NCBI GenBank assembly: GCA_017529925.1
Contig: JAFXMZ010000031.1
Location: forward strand, 1 to 64,000
Origin: Clostridiales bacterium
GTDB lineage: Bacteria; Bacillota; Clostridia; Saccharofermentanales; Saccharofermentanaceae
Direction of reading: 5' to 3'
DNA length: 64,000 nucleotides
Part shown: positions 8,613 to 16,426 of the stretch, piece after piece
Numbering within the stretch: the stretch's first letter is position 1
Layout: every line of letters begins with the position of its first letter
Program-made: the position numbers and the translations under genes
Notes under the pieces: model-generated
Databases searched by the model: none
The model's input: only the letters and a program-made list of their open reading frames with translations
Told to the model about the DNA's origin: nothing

Positions 8613-8997
8613 TGAAAAGTGAATAGATTATCTGACAGTTTAAGTGGTTGTTCAAGATGGTCTATTCGCAAAAGAGGCAATGTGATGAGGAAATGGAAAT
8701 TGTATAGTGAGTCTTATTATATCTAGGGATTCGGATAATTACGCATGAAGAAAAGGTGTAGTATGAAAATTACAAAACAAATAAATAGTAGTTGCAATGC
8801 TTTGGGGATTGGAATTAGAATAGTGACTTTTTTGCTAGAATGAATGGAATAGATAAGTATAAACTGATATCGTTTGAAAAACTGATCGATTATCAAATCA
8901 TAATTAACTAAATTGTAATAAAATAATCCATCTTTTTTTTGATGATTATAGTAGAATTATTATGTTGGATTTGATTGTTAATAAAATGGAGTTCTGC
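8613..8997. other. AT-rich gap before the HD gene pair
   Basis: About 385 bases, clearly more AT-rich than the flanks, with no frame longer than about 26 codons on the plus strand. A small frame at about 8,763 reads MKITKQINSSCNALGI, faintly like the start of a CAT RNA-binding antiterminator, but it stops at once. Probably the promoter region and debris of the insertion. Confidence 0.4.
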
Positions 8998-9396
8998 ATG
9001 AATACGCCTTGCTTTAGACCTAAGTATAGTTCTTATTCATTTGTAAAATGTTTATTTGCGGCACTAGTTGAGACTGGTAAGGTTCTCATTGACCTTCCTA
9101 GTGTCGTCAGATTGGTATATGAATTTAAACAGAAACACCCAGAGTACAAATATATGTTTGACGATATAGAGTTTAGAAGGGGTACAGACTATATCGTTTC
9201 AGATGATATAATAGAGGGGATTAGCCGGCTACAAACATATAATGCTGTTGGCAAGTTAAATCCTAAGTACGAACGACTGGTTATCTTTATAACCGAAGAG
9301 AGAGCTAAAAGTATTCTTGATGAATGCGAGCTGGATGATAGGAAAGCTTATATTGAACTAGCACAGAGTTTTCAAGGGAATATAGTTAATGCATGA
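8998..9396 (+). CDS. Unknown small protein paired with HD phosphohydrolase
   Basis: About 132 residues from ATG 8,998, chosen because GGAG (8,988-8,991) sits six bases upstream; in-frame ATGs at 8,962 and 8,986 lack such a site. There is no signal peptide or membrane segment. The N-terminal part (SSYSFVKCLFAALVETGKVLIDLPSVVRLVYEF) is helical and looks like a small regulatory or Panacea/antitoxin-like fold, but no family is certain. The last codons overlap the start of the HD gene by 8 bases (ATG 9,389), so the two are coupled. GC is low compared with the window, as for its partner, indicating transfer. It could be an antitoxin, an inhibitor or an accessory subunit of the HD enzyme. Confidence 0.6.
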   Translation: MNTPCFRPKYSSYSFVKCLFAALVETGKVLIDLPSVVRLVYEFKQKHPEYKYMFDDIEFRRGTDYIVSDDIIEGISRLQTYNAVGKLNPKYERLVIFITEERAKSILDECELDDRKAYIELAQSFQGNIVNA

Positions 9397-11110
9397 CATT
9401 AATACAATAATCAATTCTGATGAGTATAAGAGAATTGAAACTGATGTTGAATCATTTGTTGAGAAGAGATTAAAGCATTATCGACCTGTTGCCTCTAATG
9501 GGAAGACAATTCACGATCCAGTGTGGGGTTCTATCGAATATCAAGGATGGGAGATGCAGATAATAGATTCTCCTTTATTCCAGCGATTAAGGGATATTCA
9601 TCAAGTTGGATTGGCTATGCTGACGTATCCAGCTGCTAGGCATTCAAGATTTGAACATTCATTAGGGGTCGCGTCTGCGGCCAAACTAATGTGTGACAGG
9701 ATTAATAAGGCCAATGAAAACGATAGCATTCCAGATGATGTTAGGAACTGTATAGTACTTGCTGCGTTGTTGCATGATATAGGACACTGTTTTTATTCTC
9801 ACCTGTCCGAGTCTGTTTATGGTGAGATAATGGGATTCCCAGAACTAAGAAGGGTATTCACAGAAGAATTAGAATTAAAGCCTAAACCGCATGAAATCCT
9901 TTCATTTATTATTATCAATTCAAAAGCCTTTCGCCTTTTTTTCACAGAGAGTATTGCTTATCCGTTAAACGAGAAAAGTGTTGATGGTCTTTTAAAAGAT
10001 GTTGGATGTATGATCATTGGTGAACCAATTACAAAAGACGGTATAGTATTGTCTTATCAAACATCGATTATCAATGGTCCTTTCGATGCCGATAAACTTG
10101 ATTACATTAAGCGAGATAGTTATACAGCAGGATTGGCTTTGCAATATGATATTGAACGACTATTCACTAAAGTTAGAATTCATCAAATCAAAGACGATAA
10201 TAATAACATAATAGAAAAACGGCTAGTTATTGATATTAATGGGATAACAGCAGTTGAGGAACTGACATTCTGCAAAATAATGCTATTTAGTTATATATAT
10301 TATCATCAAAAAGTCCTCATTTCAGAAAGCCTGATAAAAGATATTGCATATTCTCTGTGCAAATTGGGTGTTATTAGTTCTTTTTCTGGTTTTCTAGAGA
10401 ACACTGATTCGGAGTTCCTTCATTTGGTTGAGCGAGCGGAAGGGCAGCCGTTCGAAAAGTATGGGAATATCAATTTAGCAGAACTAGTAAGAAATATTAC
10501 TAACAGAAATCTTCCAAAACGCTGTTTTGAAATATCCCAAGCAAATATTGTTCCATTATCGGACGTTGAAAAGGATGATGAAACTAAGTATTGCACCCAA
10601 ATGCTTCAAAAGATAAGAAGCGATTCTGCTTATGATATTGATAGTTTAATGAGTGATATTATTAAAATTGCTCCCAATTTGATAGGTGGGAAAAAGATGA
10701 TGGATATAAGTGATATTATTGACCCATATCAGAATCTTTCTTTTGAGGAAATGTTGGCGAAAAGACAAGTAATATACAAGGCTTTGACGTTGGCATATGA
10801 AGAAAAAGGGAAAAGTATTGACTTTAGTATTTTTGATGTTCATATAGTATTTCCCAATTTGGTCAATTATGGATCTATGGCTGAAAAAGTCGTGTTGGGT
10901 AAAGATCAGCAAAACTTATTGACAATTAATGATTTTGTAAAGCTTAATGATTGGGCTGATAGTTTTAATTCTAACAAATGGAGAGGCTATGTTTTTGTTA
11001 GTGAAAAAATAGATATCAATATAGCATTTCGCGTTTCTGAAAAGATAATTCTAGGCAATAAAGCTAGGCTCCGTAATCCGCAGGCATATCTAAAGGGATT
11101 GGATTGTTAG
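9389..11110 (+). CDS. HD-domain phosphohydrolase (SAMHD1/dGTPase-like)
   Basis: A 573-residue protein. Residues about 40-85 read QIIDSPLFQRLRDIHQVGLA and ARHSRFEHSLGVASAA, which is the standard front of HD phosphohydrolases of the COG1078/SAMHD1 type. The metal site follows as LAALLHDIGHCFYSHLSE (His-Asp pair) and a later Asp in GPFDADKLDYIKRD. Such enzymes hydrolyse dNTPs or other phosphoesters. The C-terminal 250 residues are unassigned. The gene overlaps the small protein in front, is markedly AT-rich and lies between an IS remnant and tRNA-derived att-like repeats. That context fits a mobile anti-phage module (nucleotide depletion) or a toxin-antitoxin pair, which is inference. Housekeeping use is less likely because of the composition. 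Confidence 0.8.
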   Translation: MHDINTIINSDEYKRIETDVESFVEKRLKHYRPVASNGKTIHDPVWGSIEYQGWEMQIIDSPLFQRLRDIHQVGLAMLTYPAARHSRFEHSLGVASAAKLMCDRINKANENDSIPDDVRNCIVLAALLHDIGHCFYSHLSESVYGEIMGFPELRRVFTEELELKPKPHEILSFIIINSKAFRLFFTESIAYPLNEKSVDGLLKDVGCMIIGEPITKDGIVLSYQTSIINGPFDADKLDYIKRDSYTAGLALQYDIERLFTKVRIHQIKDDNNNIIEKRLVIDINGITAVEELTFCKIMLFSYIYYHQKVLISESLIKDIAYSLCKLGVISSFSGFLENTDSEFLHLVERAEGQPFEKYGNINLAELVRNITNRNLPKRCFEISQANIVPLSDVEKDDETKYCTQMLQKIRSDSAYDIDSLMSDIIKIAPNLIGGKKMMDISDIIDPYQNLSFEEMLAKRQVIYKALTLAYEEKGKSIDFSIFDVHIVFPNLVNYGSMAEKVVLGKDQQNLLTINDFVKLNDWADSFNSNKWRGYVFVSEKIDINIAFRVSEKIILGNKARLRNPQAYLKGLDC

Positions 11111-11125
11111 TTCAAAACGTGAGGA

Positions 11126-11151
11126 TTTGACCAACATTTTGACCACAATTA
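11126..11151 (+). repeat. 26-bp direct repeat, copy 1
   Basis: TTTGACCAACATTTTGACCA plus CAATTA, identical to 11,572-11,597. The core GACCAAC/GACCAC is itself a near-repeat and occurs once more as GACCAAC at 11,152-11,158. The two copies flank the tRNA 3'-end repeats, so they belong to the same integration structure. Confidence 0.8.
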
Positions 11152-11274
11152 GACCAACTTTGCAGTATAATAAAAACAGAAAAAGTGGGATGACCGAGAG
11201 ATAATTGCTGTTTTTATATATCAAAAGCGGCTATTTTAGAACTATTTGGCTGAGACGGGTGATATCGAACTGGT

Positions 11275-11296
11275 TCGAATCCCTCCTTCTCCGCCA
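11275..11296 (+). repeat. tRNA 3'-end fragment, att-like copy 1
   Basis: TCGAATCCCTCCTTCTCCGC followed by CA reads as the T-loop, 3' T-stem, acceptor strand and CCA-like end of a tRNA whose acceptor would start GGAGAAG (tRNA-Ser type). The bases upstream cannot pair with the T-stem and no 5' tRNA half exists nearby, so this is not a tRNA gene. An identical 22-bp copy lies at 11,483-11,504. Such fragments are typical attachment sites left by tyrosine-recombinase elements. Confidence 0.7.
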
Positions 11297-11306
11297 GAAC
11301 GCAGGA

Positions 11307-11334
11307 ACGGATACTCGGAAGAGTATCCGTTTTT
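11307..11334 (+). terminator. Rho-independent terminator behind tRNA fragment
   Basis: Perfect 10-bp stem ACGGATACTC (11,307-11,316) with GAGTATCCGT (11,321-11,330), loop GGAA, then TTTT. Its place directly after the tRNA 3' end suggests it came along with the original tRNA terminator region. Confidence 0.75.
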
Positions 11335-11482
11335 GCGTTGTGATGATAATAAGAGGGATTCGGACCCGCGAGGGGACCGATCACCGGAGAGGACCATCCG
11401 GGGGATGGTTCGTGTGATCGGGCGGCCGCAGCCGGACGAAGTCAGGCAAGGTCACAGACAGCTAGCGCAGCGACGCTGTCGG

Positions 11483-11504
11483 TCGAATCCCTCCTTCTCC
11501 GCCA
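11483..11504 (+). repeat. tRNA 3'-end fragment, att-like copy 2
   Basis: Identical to 11,275-11,296 and again lacking the rest of a tRNA. Neither copy is intact, so at least two integration events appear stacked here, with the real tRNA gene elsewhere. The 186 bases between the copies are GC-rich compared with the HD genes upstream and code for nothing recognisable. Confidence 0.7.
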
Positions 11505-11520
11505 TTTTTGGTTTTCTAAG

Positions 11521-11560
11521 ACCCTTGAAACGCTTGAGTTTCAGGGGTTTTAGTTTGTTT
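11521..11560 (+). terminator. Terminator behind second tRNA fragment
   Basis: ACCCTTGAAAC (11,521-11,531) pairs with GTTTCAGGGGT (11,538-11,548), 11 bp with one G-T wobble, then a T-rich tail. Same position relative to the tRNA fragment as the terminator at 11,307. Confidence 0.65.
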
Positions 11561-11571
11561 TGGAGCCTTCG

Positions 11572-11597
11572 TTTGACCAACATTTTGACCACAATTA
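11572..11597 (+). repeat. 26-bp direct repeat, copy 2
   Basis: Identical to 11,126-11,151. Starts 67 bases after the second tRNA fragment ends. Confidence 0.8.
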
Positions 11598-11851
11598 CGA
11601 AGAGTTCCGGTGGGTTTTACGAGACTTTATTGATAAATCTCTGCATATTCATTGCAGATCTTTGCTTCAAAATCGGCAGGTTTTTTCGACTCCCTTTTCC
11701 CAGGGTGTCACCTCAAAAATAACTTTCAAAGCAATGAAAATAAAGGATTCCTTCTCAAAACCTGTCACCTATGTGACGGCGATTTGTCACTTGAAAGAAG
11801 TGATCACGTATTTCCCCTAGGTGAGATGTACTGCAATGAGGGTAAATTTTG
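11598..11851. other. Non-coding stretch
   Basis: Several short open frames overlap here, but none has a ribosome site or a recognisable product. I see only short local inverted repeats such as CACCTATGTG. Likely residue of the integrated element plus upstream control DNA of the HTH gene. Confidence 0.4.
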
Positions 11852-11884
11852 ACAGCAATTATACAGCAATTTTACAGCAATTAT
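11852..11884 (+). repeat. Three 11-bp direct repeats (ACAGCAATTAT type)
   Basis: ACAGCAATTAT, ACAGCAATTTT and ACAGCAATTAT follow one another with an exact 11-bp period, close to one helical turn, about 120 bases in front of the HTH regulator. Spacing by one turn suggests a protein-binding site; iteron-like function is also possible. Confidence 0.6.
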
Positions 11885-12053
11885 AGTGCATTGATCCCCG
11901 GGAATGCCCGTAAACAGTAGGTTTTAGTGTGCAACATCACTTTCTTGAGTGTTTGACGGAGTATGATAACCTTTATAAAATAAAAAACAATCGGGGGCGC
12001 AGAATGACGGGAAAAATATTGCAAAGTACAGAGAAGACAACGGGATCTCTCAA

Positions 12054-12491
12054 GTGGAGATGGCAGAGAGATTGGGGATAGCTCCGTCAACTCTTTCGCG
12101 CTGGGAACTCAATAAGACTGCACCCAAAGGAGAAGACTATGATCGTCTGAAGGAGATGATCGGAGAAGAGTACCTGACTGATGATGATCTGTCTGAGACA
12201 AAAAAGACGATACAGACAATAAGCGAAGTCTCTGACAGAGTAGACAGTATCCTTTATCAGGTGACGAAGATAGAATCCAATCAAAAGCAGTTTGAAATAG
12301 AAGACAATAAATCTGCGGCAAAGCATAGAATGATCAGGACAATTGCTGTGGTAGGGACATGTATATTTATCATTATCGTTTTTCTGTACACTTGGTTCCA
12401 CATTCTTAATCATGGTATTCGAGATGAGGTTATAGAGGGATCTGCAGAAATGGGAACACCATCGTATTTTGAGATCGATGATGGACAATAA
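12054..12491 (+). CDS. Membrane-anchored HTH (XRE) regulator, frameshifted N-terminus
   Basis: The frame from GTG 12,054 gives MAERLGIAPSTLSRWE, the recognition half of an HTH_3 domain, then a coiled-coil-like stretch (about 60-100), a membrane segment (IAVVGTCIFIIIVFLYTWF, about 100-120) and a short outer tail. The homologous frame continues upstream (GKNIAKYREDNGISQV) but has no start codon. A natural start, ATG 12,004, with G-rich DNA upstream, lies in another frame. One extra A in the five-A run at 12,012-12,016 would join them into a complete HTH domain, MTGKNIAKYREDNG and on. So the gene is either freshly broken, phase-variable or carries a sequencing error. It heads the peptide/ABC locus and probably controls it. 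Confidence 0.65.
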   Translation: MEMAERLGIAPSTLSRWELNKTAPKGEDYDRLKEMIGEEYLTDDDLSETKKTIQTISEVSDRVDSILYQVTKIESNQKQFEIEDNKSAAKHRMIRTIAVVGTCIFIIIVFLYTWFHILNHGIRDEVIEGSAEMGTPSYFEIDDGQ

Positions 12492-12509
12492 AAACGGAGG
12501 TGAAAGAAC

Positions 12510-12746
12510 ATGAAAAAATTATTGGCAACGCTGTTGACAGTATCGACGTTTTGTGTTGTAGGTGGGGCATCTAACCCTCCGGATCAAGGCTCGGGAACTG
12601 GCTTCAGCCTTATCAGCTACCTTGAGACACATGAGATAGATTCTTATGAAGAGTTTATCGATATAATCAGGGAAGTCTCACCAGAGTCAGTTGATCCTGA
12701 AGAAGATGTTGACAGTGTAACAACTATAGAGCGGAGGAATAATTGA
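12510..12746 (+). CDS. Small exported peptide
   Basis: 78 residues with a strong GGAGGTGA site in front. MKKLLATLLTVSTFCVVGGAS is a signal peptide. The remaining ~57 residues are acidic (about 14 Asp/Glu), contain no Cys, and include a Gly/Ser/Pro-rich start (NPPDQGSGTG) and a predicted helix. It is the first gene after the regulator, and its stop overlaps the TTG start of the ABC permease, so it is made together with the transporter. It could be a signalling peptide, a bacteriocin-like product or a helper of the transporter. No modification enzyme lies nearby. Confidence 0.6.
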   Translation: MKKLLATLLTVSTFCVVGGASNPPDQGSGTGFSLISYLETHEIDSYEEFIDIIREVSPESVDPEEDVDSVTTIERRNN

Positions 12747-13792
12747 ACAGATTACGATCCTACGGAAAGACCATCTCGATAGTATCGCTATTTCTGGCCA
12801 TTGTCGCAACGGTTCAGATGCTGATATTTGATGATGTCTTTTTTGATTATACGAAAGAGCTGCGACGTCAGAAAGACAAGGGAGCGAGATATGAGTTCAT
12901 TATCGTTCCGTCATCGGAAAGTGATTTCCTGCGCTTTATCGACGATATGCCCGAACAGCTCCGTGACTATAAGGATGTCACGTTGGTGGGAGTTTCAAGG
13001 ATAAATACGGACAAGTGCAACCTGATCACATATTATCCGACTCCTGATAAGAACAGGTCATTTCAGGTCATAAACGGAAAATCGATCGGGGAACTGGCGA
13101 GCGGTGAGATCGTATGCGATGAACTTCCGGGGAATGTGATCGAAGAAGGGGATAAGAAATCCGTTAAGCTCAAAGATCATTTTTATGAAGTGGTCGGAAT
13201 CGGAAATGGAATGGAGATATATCGGCTGTCAAGTGAAGGAGATCAGACACTGCCCCGCATATATTGTTCTTATCCGGACTATTTTGACATTACTCTTTAT
13301 GTCTACGAGCTGGTGATCCAGTATCCCGAGCCGCTCAGCGCAAGAGGGGCTTCGGAACTTAACGCATATATCAGCGAGAGCCTCGGTATCAGTGAGTACT
13401 TTGCGCCTGAAGGCATCACTCCTCAGAACAGGGAGCGGTTAACAACGAGACTGATGTTCGTTATCGCTGTTACGTTGTTCGTTCTTATTCTCAATCGAAG
13501 CATTATCGATTTTATGTTCTTTAAGCTGAAAGACGAATACAGGATCAGATCGATATGCGGAGCTACACCTGCAAGGATATTTCTCACAAAGTGCAGGGAC
13601 CTTTTTGAAGTCGGTATCATCTCCTTCTTATTATCGGTTCTGGCATATCAGGCAGTCCTTGCCACTTTGGGCGATCTTCATCCTTTATGGGATTCGGTCA
13701 TTTTTATTGCGGGGAATATGGGCATCTACACGATATTGCTCTTAATAGTTTCATTGCCGGGAGGTTTAATATGGAATACTCGATCGAGATAA
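12743..13792 (+). CDS. FtsX-like ABC transporter permease
   Basis: 349 residues from TTG 12,743, supported by CGGAGG six bases upstream and overlap with the preceding TGA. One N-terminal membrane segment (ISIVSLFLAIVATVQMLIF) is followed by an outer domain of about 200 residues and three C-terminal segments starting at about residues 235, 285 and 315. This is the MacB/FtsX layout. The cytosolic loop YRIRSICGATPARIF between the first two of these is the usual coupling region with the ATPase (the 'G-A-t/s' loop). It pairs with the ATPase at 13,771 and the second permease at 14,436. Such exporters move peptides or lipoproteins or confer resistance to antimicrobial peptides. Confidence 0.75.
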   Translation: MNRLRSYGKTISIVSLFLAIVATVQMLIFDDVFFDYTKELRRQKDKGARYEFIIVPSSESDFLRFIDDMPEQLRDYKDVTLVGVSRINTDKCNLITYYPTPDKNRSFQVINGKSIGELASGEIVCDELPGNVIEEGDKKSVKLKDHFYEVVGIGNGMEIYRLSSEGDQTLPRIYCSYPDYFDITLYVYELVIQYPEPLSARGASELNAYISESLGISEYFAPEGITPQNRERLTTRLMFVIAVTLFVLILNRSIIDFMFFKLKDEYRIRSICGATPARIFLTKCRDLFEVGIISFLLSVLAYQAVLATLGDLHPLWDSVIFIAGNMGIYTILLLIVSLPGGLIWNTRSR

Positions 13793-14439
13793 GCGGTCTT
13801 CACAAGAAATACGGCAGCAGAAGGGAAAAGGGAGCGAATGCTCTGAACGGAATTGATCTTAAGATCGAGAAGGGGGACTATGTGGCCTTGTGCGGAGTGT
13901 CAGGATCCGGCAAGACCACGCTTCTTAATCTGATAGCGGGACTTGATGTTCCCACATCAGGAGAGGTCAGGGTTGACGGTATCGTTATGAACGATCTGTC
14001 CGAAGCGAAGAAGGCAAGAGTCCGTAACGAGAAGATAGGATTCGTTATGCAGGATTTCGGTCTGATCCCGTACAGAACGGTCTATGAGAATATTGCCGTA
14101 CCGCTGTACTTCTCGAGAAAGAAGATCGAACATAAGCAGAGCATCAAAAAGGTATTGGATGCGACGGGGATAAGAGGTCTTTCTTCAAAGAAGGTCTGCA
14201 AACTCAGCGGCGGCGAAAAGCAGCGAGTAGCGATAGCTAGAGCCCTCGTAAACGACCCGGATATCATACTGGCAGATGAGCCCACGGGCGCTCTTGACTC
14301 GGCGACAAAGCAGGAGATCATGGAACTGTTCGGAAAGATAAACGGAAGCGGCAGGACGATCGTAGTCGTAACACACGATAAGGAACTTGCCGATTCTGCC
14401 AAAAGGATCTTAACTCTGAAAGACGGTATATTGAAATGA
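13771..14439 (+). CDS. ABC transporter ATP-binding protein (MacB/LolD type)
   Basis: 222 residues from ATG 13,771 (GGGAGG upstream); the gene overlaps the permease by 22 bases. Walker A GVSGSGKTTLLN (about 40-51), Q-loop VMQDFGLIPYRT, signature LSGGEKQRVAIARAL, Walker B IILADEPTGALDS, and switch His in VVTHDKELA are all present. The DEPTGALD form and short length place it with the MacB/LolD/SalX group serving FtsX-like permeases. Its stop overlaps the next permease (ATGA). It powers the exporter built from the two flanking permeases. Confidence 0.92.
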   Translation: MEYSIEISGLHKKYGSRREKGANALNGIDLKIEKGDYVALCGVSGSGKTTLLNLIAGLDVPTSGEVRVDGIVMNDLSEAKKARVRNEKIGFVMQDFGLIPYRTVYENIAVPLYFSRKKIEHKQSIKKVLDATGIRGLSSKKVCKLSGGEKQRVAIARALVNDPDIILADEPTGALDSATKQEIMELFGKINGSGRTIVVVTHDKELADSAKRILTLKDGILK

Positions 14440-15713
14440 GATTTCTCAGAAAGACGGAACTTTATATCTGCATGATATATGAATCTTTTTTCAGCCATTT
14501 GCTCCTGATAATACTTGTGGCGGGAATGACGTTGTCGTCGGTCTTTGTAATGTCGATCTTCTCTGAGTACTATTCGGTGATCCATCTGGCCGAAAAGAAC
14601 GGAGTCGGCGACAAGATCGTTTACTATAATTCGGAGAATACCGCTTTTCCGCCAGACTGCGAAAGCTCTCTTATCCTGAAGAACCGGATTGAGGAAGTTC
14701 CGGGAGTAAGATCCGTATCATACTTCGGAGATTACGGTGTGCAGTTCAGGTGCGGCGGTACTCTCCAATATGCCTATGTTTATGATTATTCATCGGTAAT
14801 AAACGGAGGCTTTTCCTTTGATGTGGAAGAGGGCCAAAGCATAGATGCGGGATCCGTCAATCAGGTGCTGATCAATCAGAATGCAGCCTCTCAGTTTAAG
14901 GCGGGAGATAAGATCAGGATCACACTGAATGATTTCGGATTATATCATTCGCCGGAAGGAGACGAATACTATTATGATATTTCCTCCGTCGGAAGGGTAA
15001 CGATCACCGTAGATATCGTCGGAGTCGTCAATAACGATGCATATGCATTATCCGCTAATGTAAGATCATTCCCTTCAAGACTTGATGATCTTGTAAGACC
15101 TCTATCCGATTTTTATACGGAAGAAAACGAGGCGGTATTTATCTGCGGAGATCTTCAGGATGATGAGGGAAGGACCATAAGGATATCATCTCTTTCGAAT
15201 CTCCTTATAACGGCTGACCCTTCGTGTTCTGCCGAAGAGGTAAAAGAGAATATATCGTCGGCACTTAATACGAACGGAAATATCGTTACATACGGCGAGA
15301 TGAAGGCGAATTATTCCGCACTTAACAGGTCGTTACGGAACACATCCGCAAAGTATATGATCTGTATCTTCCTTCTTACCTTTATGGTATATGAGTCAGT
15401 TCTTTTCATGAAGTTTAACAGGAGAAAGGAAGAAGTGCTGTCGTACTATCTGTGCGGCGGGACATGGCGGTGGTGTATCTTATCCTCGTTTGTCATGTTT
15501 GTTCCGTCCGTGATACTCGGTTCGCTGTCAGGCTGGGCACTGCTTGTCAGATTCAGGGACAGATTCCCGTATTCGATAAACGAATACTTCCTGCAGGGCA
15601 AAGTGATCCTTATTACCGGATTGGTATATATTGCCGTTTCATTTGCCGTCATGCTCCCCGTATTCTTATATCTGAAGGATAAGAGCTTGAAGGACTATGA
15701 GAGGGGAGAATAG
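14436..15713 (+). CDS. FtsX-like ABC transporter permease
   Basis: 425 residues. An N-terminal membrane segment (SHLLLIILVAGMTLSSVFVMSI), an outer domain of about 270 residues with a Tyr-rich middle, and three C-terminal segments (starting near 305, 350 and 390) match the MacB/FtsX pattern. The cytosolic loop KFNRRKEEVLSYYLCGGT is the ATPase-contact region. It is longer than the permease at 12,743, so the exporter is probably a heterodimer of two unlike permeases. Translation is coupled to the ATPase by an ATGA overlap. The LRR-protein gene starts 3 bases after the stop. Confidence 0.78.
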   Translation: MRFLRKTELYICMIYESFFSHLLLIILVAGMTLSSVFVMSIFSEYYSVIHLAEKNGVGDKIVYYNSENTAFPPDCESSLILKNRIEEVPGVRSVSYFGDYGVQFRCGGTLQYAYVYDYSSVINGGFSFDVEEGQSIDAGSVNQVLINQNAASQFKAGDKIRITLNDFGLYHSPEGDEYYYDISSVGRVTITVDIVGVVNNDAYALSANVRSFPSRLDDLVRPLSDFYTEENEAVFICGDLQDDEGRTIRISSLSNLLITADPSCSAEEVKENISSALNTNGNIVTYGEMKANYSALNRSLRNTSAKYMICIFLLTFMVYESVLFMKFNRRKEEVLSYYLCGGTWRWCILSSFVMFVPSVILGSLSGWALLVRFRDRFPYSINEYFLQGKVILITGLVYIAVSFAVMLPVFLYLKDKSLKDYERGE

Positions 15714-15715
15714 AC

Positions 15716-16414
15716 ATGAGAAAGAAAGTGACGGTAATTACAGCGTGTCTCCTGATACTGTCGGTCTCGATCTTTGCGCTTTTCGGTAATCATGAGAAAG
15801 CAAGCGAAGGGCTGGAATTCACGGCTCTTGATGACAATACCGCATCAGTATCCGGTATAGGCGAATGTAAGGATCAGGATATAGTTATTCCGTCAAAGAC
15901 CCCTGACGGCAAAAAGGTTACCGCCATAGCCGACAATGCTTTTGAACAGAACCGTGATATAAGGAGCGTGGTCATTCCGGATACCGTTACCGATATAGGG
16001 CAGATGGCATTTAAGGATTCGTATATCACGGATGTCCGTATGTCAGACAGCGTCACTTCCATCGGCCATGATGCATTCAGGAATTGTATTATGCTTCATA
16101 ACGTTACCCTGTCCGGTTCATTGACCGTGATCGCGGACAGGACCTTTGCCGACTGCAAGGATCTTCGGACCATAGATCTGCCGCCGAATCTGATGGAGAT
16201 ACGTTCCGGAGCGTTTATGGGATGCGCTATAAATGAGATCACCATCCCCGATTCTGTTCAAACGATAAGTTCAGATGCTTTTTACACAAATCCCCTCATG
16301 ATCATCAACGGAGAAGACTCTCTTGAATGGTGTGAGAGAACGGGATTTCATCTTAACTGGATCCATTACGTGAATGAGGACGAAAAGCCTGATATCGAGA
16401 TCATCAGCGAGTGA
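15716..16414 (+). CDS. Exported leucine-rich-repeat (BspA/LRR_5-like) protein
   Basis: 232 residues. A membrane or signal segment (VTVITACLLILSVSIFALFG) is followed by at least four 22-24-residue repeats of the LRR_5/BspA type, each containing IP-d-V-t-I-g-x-x-A-F: VVIPDTVTDIGQMAFKDS, VRMSDSVTSIGHDAFRNC, VTLSGSLTVIADRTFADC and IDLPPNLMEIRSGAFMGC. Such repeats make surface proteins that bind other proteins or glycans. With no lipobox Cys it may stay anchored by its N-terminal segment. It lies between the exporter genes and the solute-binding lipoprotein in one operon, so it could present or dock the exported product. Confidence 0.78.
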   Translation: MRKKVTVITACLLILSVSIFALFGNHEKASEGLEFTALDDNTASVSGIGECKDQDIVIPSKTPDGKKVTAIADNAFEQNRDIRSVVIPDTVTDIGQMAFKDSYITDVRMSDSVTSIGHDAFRNCIMLHNVTLSGSLTVIADRTFADCKDLRTIDLPPNLMEIRSGAFMGCAINEITIPDSVQTISSDAFYTNPLMIINGEDSLEWCERTGFHLNWIHYVNEDEKPDIEIISE

Positions 16415-16426
16415 AGGAGTATCAAG

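Noticed and set aside
8763..8845. Start of a CAT-domain antiterminator (MKITKQIN)
   Set aside because: The frame stops after 26 codons and shares only a few residues with the family.
11250..11300. Complete tRNA-Ser gene
   Set aside because: Only the T-loop to 3' end is present. The T-stem cannot pair with upstream bases and no 5' acceptor strand (GGAGAAG) lies within 100 bases.
11205..11722. Open frames across the tRNA fragments
   Set aside because: They read through both terminator hairpins and the tRNA tails and have no ribosome sites.
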